A stretch of 64,000 bases of DNA from Sphingomicrobium sp. XHP0239 (GTDB taxonomy: Bacteria; Pseudomonadota; Alphaproteobacteria; Sphingomonadales; Sphingomonadaceae). Shown piece by piece: positions 41,721 through 50,432 of this stretch. Position 1 is the stretch's first letter. Each line of letters begins with the position of its first letter. Below the pieces are notes generated by a model. It had not been told where the DNA came from. It was given only the letters and a program-made list of their open reading frames with translations, and searched no databases. A program made the translations under genes and the position numbers. The stretch is from NCBI RefSeq assembly GCF_039555325.1, contig NZ_CP154608.1, positions 496,001 through 560,000 on the forward strand, written 5' to 3'.

Positions 41721-42280
41721 AGGCGTTCGCGTCTGTCGCCATCCTGCTCGCGATCCTGGCCTCGGGCGGTTGCGGGGGCGAGGAATCGGGGCGCGACCTG
41801 ACGACATCGGATTTGGAAGGTCGTCCCGGCGATCCCGAGCCTGTCCCACCTCCGCGGCAGGCGAGTGCCCCGCATTTGATCCTCTACAAAAACGTCGAGG
41901 ACGGCGGACCCGAAGCGTTCATGGAATCGCTGATCGGCGGGACGCTCGACCTATCGGGGCCGTGCGTGGCGATCCGCTCGGGAGATGAGCCGCACGTCAT
42001 CGTGACGACCGAAGGGCGAATCTTAGTCGACGAGGAGGGATCGTTACTTCGTGTCGGTCCGCACGTGTTTCGCGATGGCGATCCCATCATCTCGGGCGGT
42101 GGCTTCATGGGCGATACGCCGCAGAACGAGACCATCCTGCGCGAGCCGGTCCCCGCCGCCTGCGCCGATGCGCCCAAGGTGCAGTTGAGCGCTATCTATC
42201 CCATGCCGCCCGAGGGCTTCGGACCCGGAGGTGCCGGTGAACCACGCATCAATCCGCCGCCGCCCCGAACCGTGACGTGA
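41717..42280 (+). CDS. Putative lipoprotein coupled to grpE
   Basis: The 187-residue protein starts at GTG 41717, overlapping the grpE stop, and has a lipoprotein signal with lipobox LASGGC (Cys19). A proline-rich linker (PEPVPPPRQASAPH) follows, then a domain of about 120 residues with GGTLDLSGPCVAIRSGDEPH and HVFRDGDPIISGGGFMG. The tail is rich in proline and glycine. I do not recognise a family. Translational coupling to hrcA-grpE would place it under heat-shock-related control. A hairpin at 42320-42345 may end the operon. Confidence 0.7.
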   Translation: MKAFASVAILLAILASGGCGGEESGRDLTTSDLEGRPGDPEPVPPPRQASAPHLILYKNVEDGGPEAFMESLIGGTLDLSGPCVAIRSGDEPHVIVTTEGRILVDEEGSLLRVGPHVFRDGDPIISGGGFMGDTPQNETILREPVPAACADAPKVQLSAIYPMPPEGFGPGGAGEPRINPPPPRTVT

Positions 42281-42319
42281 TCGATGTTAGGCTTTCTGCC
42301 GCGCAAGCGCTTGGACCGC

Positions 42320-42345
42320 GCCCGGCTCATCGAAGAAAGCCGGGC
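42320..42345. terminator. Stem-loop between the lipoprotein and TonB receptor genes
   Basis: GCCCGGCT (42320-42327) and AGCCGGGC (42338-42345) form an 8-base perfect stem with a 10-base loop, located in the 82-base gap between the convergent lipoprotein and TonB-dependent receptor genes. No T tract follows on either strand, so it would be a weak intrinsic terminator or an RNA 3' end stabiliser for both. Confidence 0.45.
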
Positions 42346-42362
42346 ACGGTCGTGAACGCTTC

Positions 42363-44756
42363 CTAGTAGCGTTTGCGCAACGTCAGGCCGAACGTGCGCG
42401 GTTGGCCGACGCTATAGCCAAGACGTGCGCGTCCGCCCCGTTCGCGGTCGAACGACAGCAAAGGCGTCTCGTTGAAGGCGTTCTTCATGTAGAGGACGAT
42501 GTCGAGCCCATCGAGATATTCGATCCCGGCAGACAGATCGAGCAACTGGTAACCGGGCAGTTCGAGATCGACCAGAGTCCCTTCGCCCTGATTCGGTGCG
42601 CCGTTGAACGGTAGACCGGGGATGAAGAAACGCGGGTTGTTCTCCTGGTCGGCTGGTTGGGTGAATCGCGATCCGACGTGCTGCGCGGTGACGGAGAAAT
42701 AGATATCCGCGTTCCGATTCAGTTCGGTCGTATAGGTCCCGGTCGCCGCTAGCTGGAACTCGGGGACCGAGGGCAGGCGGTTGCCGTCGCGGATGCCGGT
42801 ACTGGTCGCGAGCGGTTCGGGAAGCGTGGTGTCGAATTCGGCATCGACGTAGGAGCCTGCAATCGAAACGCTGATTCCGTCCATGAGGTTGGCGGAAAAC
42901 TCGCCTTCGATACCCTGGGTATGCGCATTTTCGACGTTGAAGACGATGCGCGAGGAGCAGGTGCCCGCGTCGAGCGTGACCTGGAGATTCGAGATATCGG
43001 TGTAGAAGACCGCGCCGTTGAGCGTGACCCGGCCGTTGGAATATTTACCGCCGACCTCGTAGTTCCAGAGGGTTTCGTCGTCATAGTTCTGGAAGCCGCC
43101 GAACAGCGCCGCGTCGCCGGGCGAGCAGAGCGGGACGTTGAGAGGATCGTTGACCCCGCCGAGACGGAAGCCCTTGGCGACTTGCGCCGAGAACAGCAGG
43201 TCGTCGTTTGGTTCGTAGGTCAGGATCGCGCGCGGGCTGACACCGTCGGACGCGGTCGTGTCGTTGCGGCTGTCGCCTCCGGAGAACAGGCCGCCGGACG
43301 TGAAGCTGCGTTCTTCCTCGAAGTCGTAATAGCGCGCGCCGAGCGTAGCGGTGAGGGGTCCGAATGCATAGCTCGCCTCCCCGAACAGTGCGAACTGCGT
43401 AATGTCGTAGGGAAGGAAGGCGTTATAGGGACTGTCTGGCAGGGCGATGCCGTTGGACACCGCATCCGCCGTTCCGCTTCCCAGGACCTGGTCGGTGAAG
43501 TCATCGTAGCCAGGGGTCGGCAGAACCTGCTGATATTCGCGCGTCGTGTCCGAATAGAAGCCGCCGATCACCCACTGGAACGGCCCCGGATCGATCGATG
43601 CGAGACGGACTTCCTGTGTAATCTGATTGAGTTCGGTGGTATCGCGAAGATTGGACGGAATGTTCACCGCCACATCGGGAAAGCCGAGGTCGACCGACAC
43701 CGAACCGGTCAGAGCCGAGGCATCGCGTGACACCAGGATCGACCGGTCGGTGAGGCTGGTCACGCTGGTCAGTTCGATCCCGCCGAGATCGACTGACGCG
43801 ACAAGATCGGCGAGCATGAAGTCGTCCTCGAACTTCTCCGAAAGCAAGAGATATTGCTCGTTGTCGTCGTAGATCGTCTGCGGAGTGGTGAACTCGTTGG
43901 CATAGAGATTGTAGATTTCGGCACGGTTGAACCCGCCGACGCGAATTTCCTGGTAGACCACGCGCGGGGTCACGCGAATGCGGTCGGTCGGCTCGAAGGT
44001 CATCGCCAAGCGTCCGCCGACGCGGGTGCCTGAATTCACATTGTCGTCGCCGGCGGGTCCGATCGCATCGATGAACCCGGGAAAGCGCTGGTAGTAGCCG
44101 ACGATGCGCGCCGCCGTCTGATCCGACATGGGAACGTTGATCATTCCCTTTACGTGGCCGCCGACGCCACCGCCCCCACCGATGAAATTGACGTTGCTCT
44201 CGACCATCGCCTCGTTGACGTCGATGGTCGGCTGATTGGTGATGTAGCGCAGCGTGCCGCCGACACTGCCCGATCCGAACAAGGTGCCCTGGGGCCCACG
44301 CAGCGTCTCCACGCGATTGAGATCGAACAGATCGATGTCGGGAGTGAAGAGCGAAAGCGAAACGACGCTTTCGTCGAGGTAGATGCCGACCTGTTCCTTG
44401 ACGCCGGGCTGGTCGCGAACGATCTGTCCCGCCGAAACACCGCGCACCGACACTTGGCTCTGGCCCGGCCCCAAATTCTGGATCGACAGGCCGGCGACGT
44501 TGCGCGCGAGGTCCTCGACCGTCTGGGCGTTCGACTTCTCGATATCTTCCTGCGTCTGGGCGTCGATCGAAAAGGGGATATCCTGGAGATTCACGGCGCG
44601 CTTGGTGGCGGTCACGATGATCGGCTCGGGCTCGTCATCGTCCGGCTGGTTGGCAGCTTGCGCCTCCGCTTCTTCGGTCGACTGCGCGACGGCCGGGGCC
44701 GCGGCGAAGAGTGCGATGCCCGCGACGCTGGCACAAAGAGTGTGGATCTTCCGCAT
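42363..44756 (-). CDS. TonB-dependent receptor
   Basis: The 797-residue outer-membrane protein has a signal peptide (about 1-24, ending PAVAQ), a TonB-box-like region EPIIVTATKR, and a plug domain (about 50-160) with TVEDLARNVAGLSIQNLGPG and VRGVSAGQIVRD. A 22-strand barrel follows, and the terminal signature is LGYSVGQPRTFGLTLRKRY, ending in aromatic Tyr. Such receptors import siderophores, vitamins or carbohydrates. The substrate is not visible, and no periplasmic or inner-membrane transport genes accompany it. Two palindromic GACATTC/GAATGTC arms lie upstream. Confidence 0.93.
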   Translation of the reverse strand: MRKIHTLCASVAGIALFAAAPAVAQSTEEAEAQAANQPDDDEPEPIIVTATKRAVNLQDIPFSIDAQTQEDIEKSNAQTVEDLARNVAGLSIQNLGPGQSQVSVRGVSAGQIVRDQPGVKEQVGIYLDESVVSLSLFTPDIDLFDLNRVETLRGPQGTLFGSGSVGGTLRYITNQPTIDVNEAMVESNVNFIGGGGGVGGHVKGMINVPMSDQTAARIVGYYQRFPGFIDAIGPAGDDNVNSGTRVGGRLAMTFEPTDRIRVTPRVVYQEIRVGGFNRAEIYNLYANEFTTPQTIYDDNEQYLLLSEKFEDDFMLADLVASVDLGGIELTSVTSLTDRSILVSRDASALTGSVSVDLGFPDVAVNIPSNLRDTTELNQITQEVRLASIDPGPFQWVIGGFYSDTTREYQQVLPTPGYDDFTDQVLGSGTADAVSNGIALPDSPYNAFLPYDITQFALFGEASYAFGPLTATLGARYYDFEEERSFTSGGLFSGGDSRNDTTASDGVSPRAILTYEPNDDLLFSAQVAKGFRLGGVNDPLNVPLCSPGDAALFGGFQNYDDETLWNYEVGGKYSNGRVTLNGAVFYTDISNLQVTLDAGTCSSRIVFNVENAHTQGIEGEFSANLMDGISVSIAGSYVDAEFDTTLPEPLATSTGIRDGNRLPSVPEFQLAATGTYTTELNRNADIYFSVTAQHVGSRFTQPADQENNPRFFIPGLPFNGAPNQGEGTLVDLELPGYQLLDLSAGIEYLDGLDIVLYMKNAFNETPLLSFDRERGGRARLGYSVGQPRTFGLTLRKRY

Positions 44757-44779
44757 GAGCTTTCCGCTGTCTGATAGAC

Positions 44780-44794
44780 GACATTCAGAATGTC
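44780..44794. promoter_or_regulatory. Palindromic operator upstream of the TonB-dependent receptor
   Basis: GACATTC-A-GAATGTC is a perfect 7-1-7 palindrome 24 bases upstream of the receptor start codon. A third arm, GACATTC, occurs at 44858-44864. The placement suggests a transcriptional regulator that controls receptor synthesis. It does not match a Fur box. Promoter boxes could not be assigned with confidence. Confidence 0.5.
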
Positions 44795-44886
44795 CTCATT
44801 CGGAAAGCGCTCAAAGCGTTTCTTGCAGTTTTATGGCATTTAAACCGGTCTGCGTGACATTCTGGAAACAGTTGCCGGTCCGTCCG

Positions 44887-45354
44887 TTATCCGGTTTCGT
44901 CGCGATCGAGGAACGGCAGCAGCTCGGAAGGGGGGATCTGCGCGACCTTTATGCCCCGGTTCGCATAGAAGCGGTGTTTGACGATCTCGGCCTGTTGCTC
45001 GATCCCGTATTGTAGGAAAGAGCGGCCTTCCTTCAGTTCGTAGCCGTAGCGGCAAAACGGGTGGCGGATCAGCGGAAGGTACCACCGTCCGGCGCGTTGC
45101 GTTTGCCAGACATGGGTCATTTCGTGGATGAAAAGACCTTGGCTGGTCAGTTTGTCCCGCGAGAAATCGTCGCTCCATCGGTCGCTGTCTGGATGAAAGT
45201 GGATGTTGCCGGTGGGTGCCATGACCACGCCGCGCGGCTGAAAGAAGATCCACTTGCCGCGAACGAGCTCGACGCGGTCGTAGTCGATGGTGTCGCCGAA
45301 CATGGTTCGCGCAAGTTCGATCTCGCCGGGGGTAAGGGGGCGTCGTTCGGTCAT
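44887..45354 (-). CDS. Vgr-related protein (small protein with HExxH metal site)
   Basis: The 155-residue protein carries the zinc-binding motif HEMTHVWQ near residues 77-84. It also has [15 protein letters not shown] and [14 protein letters not shown], the last of which could provide the third metal ligand (E-x-x-x-H). Proteins of this length and pattern are annotated in sphingomonads as vgr-related proteins, with unproven peptidase activity. There is no signal peptide. It lies between the TonB receptor and acpP, transcribed away from acpP. Confidence 0.72.
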   Translation of the reverse strand: MTERRPLTPGEIELARTMFGDTIDYDRVELVRGKWIFFQPRGVVMAPTGNIHFHPDSDRWSDDFSRDKLTSQGLFIHEMTHVWQTQRAGRWYLPLIRHPFCRYGYELKEGRSFLQYGIEQQAEIVKHRFYANRGIKVAQIPPSELLPFLDRDETG

Positions 45355-45398
45355 GTCGTTCGCGCTCTTATCGCGGTCGAGGGACGTACGCCAACCAC

Positions 45399-45427
45399 TT
45401 GCCGTGTCCCGCCCCCCACGCTAGGGC
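45399..45427 (+). promoter_or_regulatory. Candidate promoter of acpP
   Basis: TTGCCG (45399-45404) and TAGGGC (45422-45427) are separated by 17 bases and lie about 30 bases before the acpP start, followed by an A/T-rich leader and a good AGGAG at 45444-45448. The -10 box is a poor match to the consensus. It is offered as the best candidate in the divergent region with the vgr-related gene. Confidence 0.35.
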
Positions 45428-45456
45428 ATGGCCAACTTTTAACAGGAGACTATTTC

Positions 45457-45693
45457 ATGAGCGATACTGCCGATCGGGTGAAGAAGATCGTTGTCGAACA
45501 TCTGGGCGTCGATGCCGAGAAAGTGACCAAGGATGCGCGCTTCATCGACGATCTGGGCGCCGACAGCCTCGACATCGTCGAACTGGTGATGGCGTTCGAG
45601 GAAGAGTTCGGCGTCGAGATCCCCGACGATGCGGCCGAGGATATCGCGACCGTCAACGACGCGATCGTCTACATCGAGAAGAACAAGGGCTAA
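45457..45693 (+). CDS. acpP: Acyl carrier protein
   Basis: AcpP carries growing acyl chains on a phosphopantetheine arm. The 78-residue acidic protein has the modification site [14 protein letters not shown] with Ser37, and the usual helix [18 protein letters not shown]. An AGGAG box 8 bases upstream gives strong translation. It is followed, after an intrinsic terminator, by fabF, the standard acpP-fabF-mltG order. Confidence 0.98.
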   Translation: MSDTADRVKKIVVEHLGVDAEKVTKDARFIDDLGADSLDIVELVMAFEEEFGVEIPDDAAEDIATVNDAIVYIEKNKG

Positions 45694-45739
45694 GCCCCCG
45701 CCGACCCCTGAAGAGGGCCGGGAAAGCGACCAGCTAGGG

Positions 45740-45772
45740 CCCGGTTCCTCCAAAGGAGGGGCCGGGTCTTTT
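45740..45772 (+). terminator. Intrinsic terminator/attenuator between acpP and fabF
   Basis: CCCGGTTCCTCC (45740-45751), a three-base AAA loop and GGAGGGGCCGGG (45755-45766) form a 12-pair stem, including two G-T wobble pairs, directly followed by TCTTTTG. It lies 46 bases after the acpP stop and 23 bases before the fabF start. Partial termination here would explain the known excess of acyl carrier protein over FabF while allowing read-through into fabF-mltG. Confidence 0.75.
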
Positions 45773-45795
45773 GTGCTGGCTTTCAGGAGAATTGC

Positions 45796-47061
45796 ATGCG
45801 CCGCGTCGTCGTCACCGGACTGGGACTCGTCACCCCCCTGGGAGGGGATGTGGAGACGAGTTGGACGAACATCCTCGCCGGAAAGTCGGGCGCGGGCCGG
45901 ATCACTCGTTTCGATGCCGATGGGTACAAGTGCCGCATCGCCTGCGAGGTGAAGCCCGCCGATCACGAAGACGGATTCGATGCCGACAAGCGCGTCGATC
46001 ACAAGGTGCAACGTCAGGTCGATCCGTTCATTGTCTTCGGCATCGATGCTGCCGGCCAGGCGATCGAGGATGCCGGTCTCGAGGACATGTCCGACGACAT
46101 GAAGCTGCGCGCGGGCTGCTCAATCGGTTCGGGGATCGGCGGTCTGCCGGGGATCGAAAAGGAAAGCCTCGTGCTCGCCGAAAAAGGGCCGGGGCGGGTC
46201 AGTCCGCATTTCGTCCACGGGCGCCTTATCAACCTCATTTCCGGGCAGGTCAGCATCAAATACGGGCTCAAGGGCCCGAACCACGCCGTCGTCACGGCCT
46301 GTTCGACGGGAGCCCATTCGATTGGCGATGCCGCCCGGATGATCCGTGACGACGATGCGGACATCATGCTGGCAGGCGGCGCGGAAGCGACGATCTGCCC
46401 GATCGGGATCGCCGGTTTCGCGCAGGCGCGCGCGCTTTCGACCAATTTCAACGACGATCCCACCAAGGCATCGCGACCCTACGACAAGGATCGCGACGGC
46501 TTTGTCATGGGCGAAGGTGCGGGCGTGGTCGTGCTCGAGGAATATGAGCATGCCAAAGCGCGCGGTGCGAAGATCTACGCCGAGGTCGTGGGCTACGGCC
46601 TGTCGGGCGATGCCTATCATGTCACCGCTCCGCATCCGGACGGCGACGGAGCTTATCGCTCGATGGCGATGGCATTGAGAAAGGCGGGCATGGACCCCGC
46701 CGATATCGACTACATCAACGCACATGGCACATCGACTCCGCTCGGCGACGAGCTGGAACTGGGCGCGGTACGCGAATTGTTCGGGGAGGCGCTCGATGGC
46801 GTCTCGATGAGCTCGACCAAGTCGGCCATCGGCCATCTCCTCGGCGGTGCGGGAGCGGTGGAAAGCATCTTCTGCATCCTGTCGATCCGCGATCAGATCG
46901 TCCCGCCCACGCTCAATCTCGACAACCCGTCCGAAGGGGTCGAGGGGGTCGATCTGGTGCCGCACGAAGCGAAAAAGCGTGAAGTGCGTGCCGCGCTCAA
47001 CAACAGTTTCGGGTTCGGCGGCACCAACGCCAGCCTCGTGATGAAGCGGATCGACGACTGA
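45796..47061 (+). CDS. fabF: Beta-ketoacyl-ACP synthase II
   Basis: FabF elongates fatty acids by condensing malonyl-ACP with acyl-ACP. The active cysteine is Cys169 in VVTACSTGAHSIG, and the two histidines lie in NAHGTSTPLGD and IGHLLGGAG. The start MRRVVVTGLGLVTPLGGDVE and the end NNSFGFGGTNASLV are typical. Length is 421 residues. The ATG has AGGAG upstream. The stop TGA is followed by the mltG ATG after one base. Confidence 0.97.
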   Translation: MRRVVVTGLGLVTPLGGDVETSWTNILAGKSGAGRITRFDADGYKCRIACEVKPADHEDGFDADKRVDHKVQRQVDPFIVFGIDAAGQAIEDAGLEDMSDDMKLRAGCSIGSGIGGLPGIEKESLVLAEKGPGRVSPHFVHGRLINLISGQVSIKYGLKGPNHAVVTACSTGAHSIGDAARMIRDDDADIMLAGGAEATICPIGIAGFAQARALSTNFNDDPTKASRPYDKDRDGFVMGEGAGVVVLEEYEHAKARGAKIYAEVVGYGLSGDAYHVTAPHPDGDGAYRSMAMALRKAGMDPADIDYINAHGTSTPLGDELELGAVRELFGEALDGVSMSSTKSAIGHLLGGAGAVESIFCILSIRDQIVPPTLNLDNPSEGVEGVDLVPHEAKKREVRAALNNSFGFGGTNASLVMKRIDD

Positions 47062-47062
47062 T

Positions 47063-48028
47063 ATGCTCAAGCGGCTGGTGATCGTCCTCGCGGTACTGGG
47101 CGGCCTCGTCGCCGCGGTGCTGGCGTACAATTGGTGGGGCAGCGGGCCCACCGACGAGGAAACCGGGCTGATCGTGGTCGAGGGGACAAGCGTCAGCGGC
47201 CTTGGTTCCCGGCTCGCCGAAGACGATCAGATCGGTATGTCGGCAGGGCTGTGGAGCCTGCTGGCGCGAGTGCTCGGCAGCGGCGATCCGATTCAGGCGG
47301 GCGAATTCAACATTCCGCCCCGCACCAGCGCAGCCGGCATTCTCGATATTGTCCAGCACGGTACGCCGGTACAGCGGTTCGTGACGATCCCCGAAGGCAT
47401 GCCGAGCGTGCTCGTCCAGGAACGCGTGGAAGGGACCGACCTTCTGGAAGGCGACACGCCCTTGCCGCCCGAAGGCACGGTCCTACCGCAGACCTACAGC
47501 TTCCAGCGGGGCGATACCCGTGCCGACATGATCGCGCGGATGCAGGAGGCCATGAACGAGACCCTCGAGGAATTATGGCCGACGCGCACCAATCGTAGCG
47601 TGGTCCAGACCCCTGCCGAAGCCGTGATTCTCGCCTCGATCGTGGAAAAGGAAACCGCCAAGCCGTCGGAACGGCGGATGGTGGCGGGAGTCTATTCCAA
47701 TCGACTGCGGCAAGGCATCAAACTGGATGCCGACCCGACCATTATCTATCCGATCACCAAGGGGCGGCCGCTCGGACGACGGATCCGGCGCTCCGAGATC
47801 GACGACGTCAACGACTACAACACCTATGCGATGACAGGACTTCCCGCGGGACCGATCGCCAATCCGGGCCGCGAGAGCATTGCGGCCGTCCTCGATCCGG
47901 CGCCGACCAGTGCGCTCTACTTCGTGGCCGATGGCACCGGCGGACACATCTTTGCCGACACGCTCGAGGAGCATAACCGCAACGTTCAGAAATGGTACGC
48001 CATTCGCCGCGAACGGGGCGAGATGTAA
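47063..48028 (+). CDS. mltG: Endolytic transglycosylase MltG
   Basis: MltG cleaves nascent glycan strands in the periplasm and sets glycan length. The 321-residue protein has an N-terminal transmembrane anchor (LVIVLAVLGGLVAAVLAYNW) and a LysM-like region. The catalytic domain holds the key glutamate in LASIVEKETAKPSERRMVAG, and the sequence LDADPTIIYPI and YNTYAMTGLPAGPIANPG. It sits just after fabF, as in most proteobacteria. It is convergent with the SH3 protein gene. Confidence 0.95.
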   Translation: MLKRLVIVLAVLGGLVAAVLAYNWWGSGPTDEETGLIVVEGTSVSGLGSRLAEDDQIGMSAGLWSLLARVLGSGDPIQAGEFNIPPRTSAAGILDIVQHGTPVQRFVTIPEGMPSVLVQERVEGTDLLEGDTPLPPEGTVLPQTYSFQRGDTRADMIARMQEAMNETLEELWPTRTNRSVVQTPAEAVILASIVEKETAKPSERRMVAGVYSNRLRQGIKLDADPTIIYPITKGRPLGRRIRRSEIDDVNDYNTYAMTGLPAGPIANPGRESIAAVLDPAPTSALYFVADGTGGHIFADTLEEHNRNVQKWYAIRRERGEM

Positions 48029-48085
48029 GAAGCGTGACGAGAGCGCTTCAGGTGACCGGCGCGCCATTATCGTAACGAAGGACGA

Positions 48086-48403
48086 TCAGACCAGCGCTTC
48101 TTCGGGAAGATAGCCGACCAGTCGATCTTCACCGCCATAGCCCCAGACCCACCCGCCGCGACTGTCGAGCAGCGCGAAGGGTGCGCCAGCGGATAGGTGG
48201 ACGATGGAAGGACTTTCGCGATCAGGCGCGGTCCACAGGCGCGCGTCTCGGCGCAACTCGCGCGCAACCGGATGGGCATAGTGCGATGCAATGACCGTAC
48301 CGGCGAGCGCCACGTCCGCCAGATCCTTTCGGAAGGCGTGCATCGCGGGATCGGGCTCGTCCGACGGGCCGGTAAGGTGAAAGCCTCTAGTAGGCGCTTT
48401 CAA
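48086..48403 (-). CDS. SH3-domain protein resembling the N-terminal module of a C40 peptidase
   Basis: The short protein (about 105 residues) contains only the module usually found at the N-terminus of NlpC/P60 (C40) peptidases in this group: HAFRKDLADVALAGTVIASHY followed by an SH3 domain, LSAGAPFALLDSRGGWVWGYG and RLVGYLPEEALV. The stop comes immediately after the SH3 fold and no NlpC/P60 domain follows. The start is uncertain: TTG 48403 overlaps the MarR gene by 17 bases and ATG 48343 would give a shorter product. It is probably a truncated or orphan cell-wall-binding protein. Confidence 0.6.
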   Translation of the reverse strand: MKAPTRGFHLTGPSDEPDPAMHAFRKDLADVALAGTVIASHYAHPVARELRRDARLWTAPDRESPSIVHLSAGAPFALLDSRGGWVWGYGGEDRLVGYLPEEALV

Positions 48404-48773
48404 GGATGGCTTGTCGGGCGTCGGGTTGCCGCTCGGTCGAGGCGCGTCCGCTGGACGTGCTGCCGCGGAAGAGCTGTTTGAACTCGTCAAGGAAATCGGC
48501 CCCTTCGCTCGTGCGCACGATGAATATGTTGCGTCGATCGTCCTGATCGCGCTCGCGTCGCAGATAGCCGAGGCTGCCCAACGTATTCAAGGCGCGTGTG
48601 ACCACTGGCTTGGAGACGTTCAGCGTCTGTGCGAGCCCGCGAACCGTGTGGGGTCCGGGCGTGAGGTAGACGACGAGCAGTAGCGCCATCTGCCGGTTGG
48701 TGAGATCGGGCGAGCCGGAACGGACATAGCCGGTCAGGGTCCGCATCCAGGTCGCGAGCGAAAGGTCGCTCAT
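48387..48773 (-). CDS. MarR family transcriptional regulator
   Basis: The 128-residue protein has a winged helix-turn-helix: RQMALLLVVYLTPGPHTVRG, the recognition helix region LAQTLNVSKPVVTRALNTLG and the wing LGYLRRERDQDDRRNIFIVR. This is the MarR/SlyA pattern, and its ligand and targets are unknown. It is followed by the SH3 gene on the same strand with an overlap. A palindrome TTACGTAA lies 43 bases upstream of the start (48816-48823) and may be its own operator. Confidence 0.87.
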   Translation of the reverse strand: MSDLSLATWMRTLTGYVRSGSPDLTNRQMALLLVVYLTPGPHTVRGLAQTLNVSKPVVTRALNTLGSLGYLRRERDQDDRRNIFIVRTSEGADFLDEFKQLFRGSTSSGRASTERQPDARQAILESAY

Positions 48774-48815
48774 GGGAGGTCCTCGTTTCTTCGTTTGTCG
48801 GTACTCAACGTCGCG

Positions 48816-48823
48816 TTACGTAA
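48816..48823. promoter_or_regulatory. Palindrome upstream of the MarR gene
   Basis: TTACGTAA is a perfect 8-base palindrome inside the AT-rich part of the 135-base region between the MarR and aminopeptidase genes. Outer CAACG (48806-48810) and CGTTG (48832-48836) arms are also mutual reverse complements. MarR regulators usually bind such palindromes in their own promoter, so autorepression is plausible. Confidence 0.4.
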
Positions 48824-48908
48824 AAATAAACCGTTGGGAAGCCTGCATTGTTTCGCTCCCGCACTGGCTTTCACCGCAACAGGTCCACGCTTCGACCGAG
48901 CAACTGGA

Positions 48909-50297
48909 CTAAAGCCCGTAGCGTTCCTGCAACATGGCGAACGTCGCCCGAAGTCCCAGTGCTTCGCCTCCCTTGGGTCGACCCGGTTTTGCCGAAGGAC
49001 GCCAAGCGAACGTATCGAAGTGCATCCAGTCGGTATTATCGGGGATGAAACGACGCAGAAACAGGGCGGCGGTGATGGAACCGGCAAAGCCGCTGCCACC
49101 CGAATTCACCATGTCGGCGAGGTTGGATTTGAGCATGTCATCGTAGCCGTCCCACAGCGGCAGCCGCCAGACCGGATCGGCCACATCGTCGCCACCTTGT
49201 TCGACCGACCGGGCCAACGCGTCCTCGTTGGCGAACAGGACCGGAAGATCGGGGCCGAGCGCAATGCGGGCCGCGCCCGTCAGCGTCGCGAAATCGACGA
49301 TCAGGTCTGGATTGTCCTCTCCCGCCTTGGCGAGCGCATCTCCCAGAATGAGGCGACCCTCGGCATCGGTGTTGTCGATTTCCACCGTGATTCCCTTGCG
49401 GCTCTTGAGGACGTCGCCGGGACGAAAGGCGTTGCCGGCAATCGCATTCTCGACAGTGGGGATGAGGAGGTGGAGGCGGACGGGCAGCTTTGCATCCATG
49501 ACCATCTGCGCGAGCGCGAGCGCGTGCGCCGACCCGCCCATATCCTTCTTCATCAACGCCATCCCCTTGGACGACTTGATGTCGAGACCGCCCGAATCGA
49601 AGCTGACGCCCTTTCCGACGATGGCCAGGCGGGGGTATTCGGTGTTGCCCCATTCCAATTCGACGAGACGCGGAGCGTGCGAACGCGTGGCAGCCCGCCC
49701 GACGGCGTGGATCATGGGATAGCCCTGCTCGAGTGCATCCCCGCTGACCGTTTCGACCGAAGCATCGTATCGCTTGGCGACATCCCTGACGCGCGCCTCG
49801 ATCGCCGCGGGGCCCATGTCTTCGGGCGGGGTGTCGACCATGTCGCGCACGAGCAGCGTCGCCTCGGCGGCCCGTCGCACGCCGTCGATCTTGCCAGGGT
49901 TGGACGTGAGAAGGGTGCGCGGACCCTCCGAAGGCTTCTCGGTCAGATAGGTGTCGAAACGATGTTGCGCCAGAATCCAGCCCAGCATGGCGGGGCCGGG
50001 ATCCCGACCGTCTGCGAGGCGATAGCTTCCTTCTGGCAACACTTCGGCAAGGCGTGCGAGGCACCAAGGCGAAAGATCGTCGACATCGGCAACCGTCGTG
50101 ACGACGGACCATTCCTCGTCGCCATCGCTAGGCAGGATCTGATGCGCATAACCGGTCTTGCCGTCGTAGCGCGCCGCATCGAGCAGGCTTCGCAGCCGCT
50201 GCGGCCGGTCCTTCCTCCAATCCTCGAAGTTCTTTTCGTCGACGAGGTGGATGAGGTGGGCGGACTGGCCTTTGTCGGCGAAGAGAAGATCGGTCAT
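48909..50297 (-). CDS. Leucyl aminopeptidase family protein (M17)
   Basis: The 462-residue enzyme has the M17 metal site: VGKGVSFDSGGLDIKSSKGM with the metal-binding lysine and aspartate, KKDMGGSAHALALAQ, and the signature NTDAEGRLILGDAL. The N-terminal domain is divergent from classical PepA. It removes N-terminal amino acids from peptides in the cytoplasm with two metal ions. It lies upstream of the MarR and SH3 genes on the same strand and is divergent from the beta-propeller gene. Confidence 0.92.
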   Translation of the reverse strand: MTDLLFADKGQSAHLIHLVDEKNFEDWRKDRPQRLRSLLDAARYDGKTGYAHQILPSDGDEEWSVVTTVADVDDLSPWCLARLAEVLPEGSYRLADGRDPGPAMLGWILAQHRFDTYLTEKPSEGPRTLLTSNPGKIDGVRRAAEATLLVRDMVDTPPEDMGPAAIEARVRDVAKRYDASVETVSGDALEQGYPMIHAVGRAATRSHAPRLVELEWGNTEYPRLAIVGKGVSFDSGGLDIKSSKGMALMKKDMGGSAHALALAQMVMDAKLPVRLHLLIPTVENAIAGNAFRPGDVLKSRKGITVEIDNTDAEGRLILGDALAKAGEDNPDLIVDFATLTGAARIALGPDLPVLFANEDALARSVEQGGDDVADPVWRLPLWDGYDDMLKSNLADMVNSGGSGFAGSITAALFLRRFIPDNTDWMHFDTFAWRPSAKPGRPKGGEALGLRATFAMLQERYGL

Positions 50298-50432
50298 GTC
50301 CCCTCAATGAGCGAGCGGGGGGAGGGTTTCATGGGGGCCCTGTCGGCATCGGCAGCCGGACCAGTGGACGGTGATCGCCTACGTGCCTAGGCTGCGCCCT
50401 GCCGTCGACGGTTCGAGAGCGGAGAATTCATC

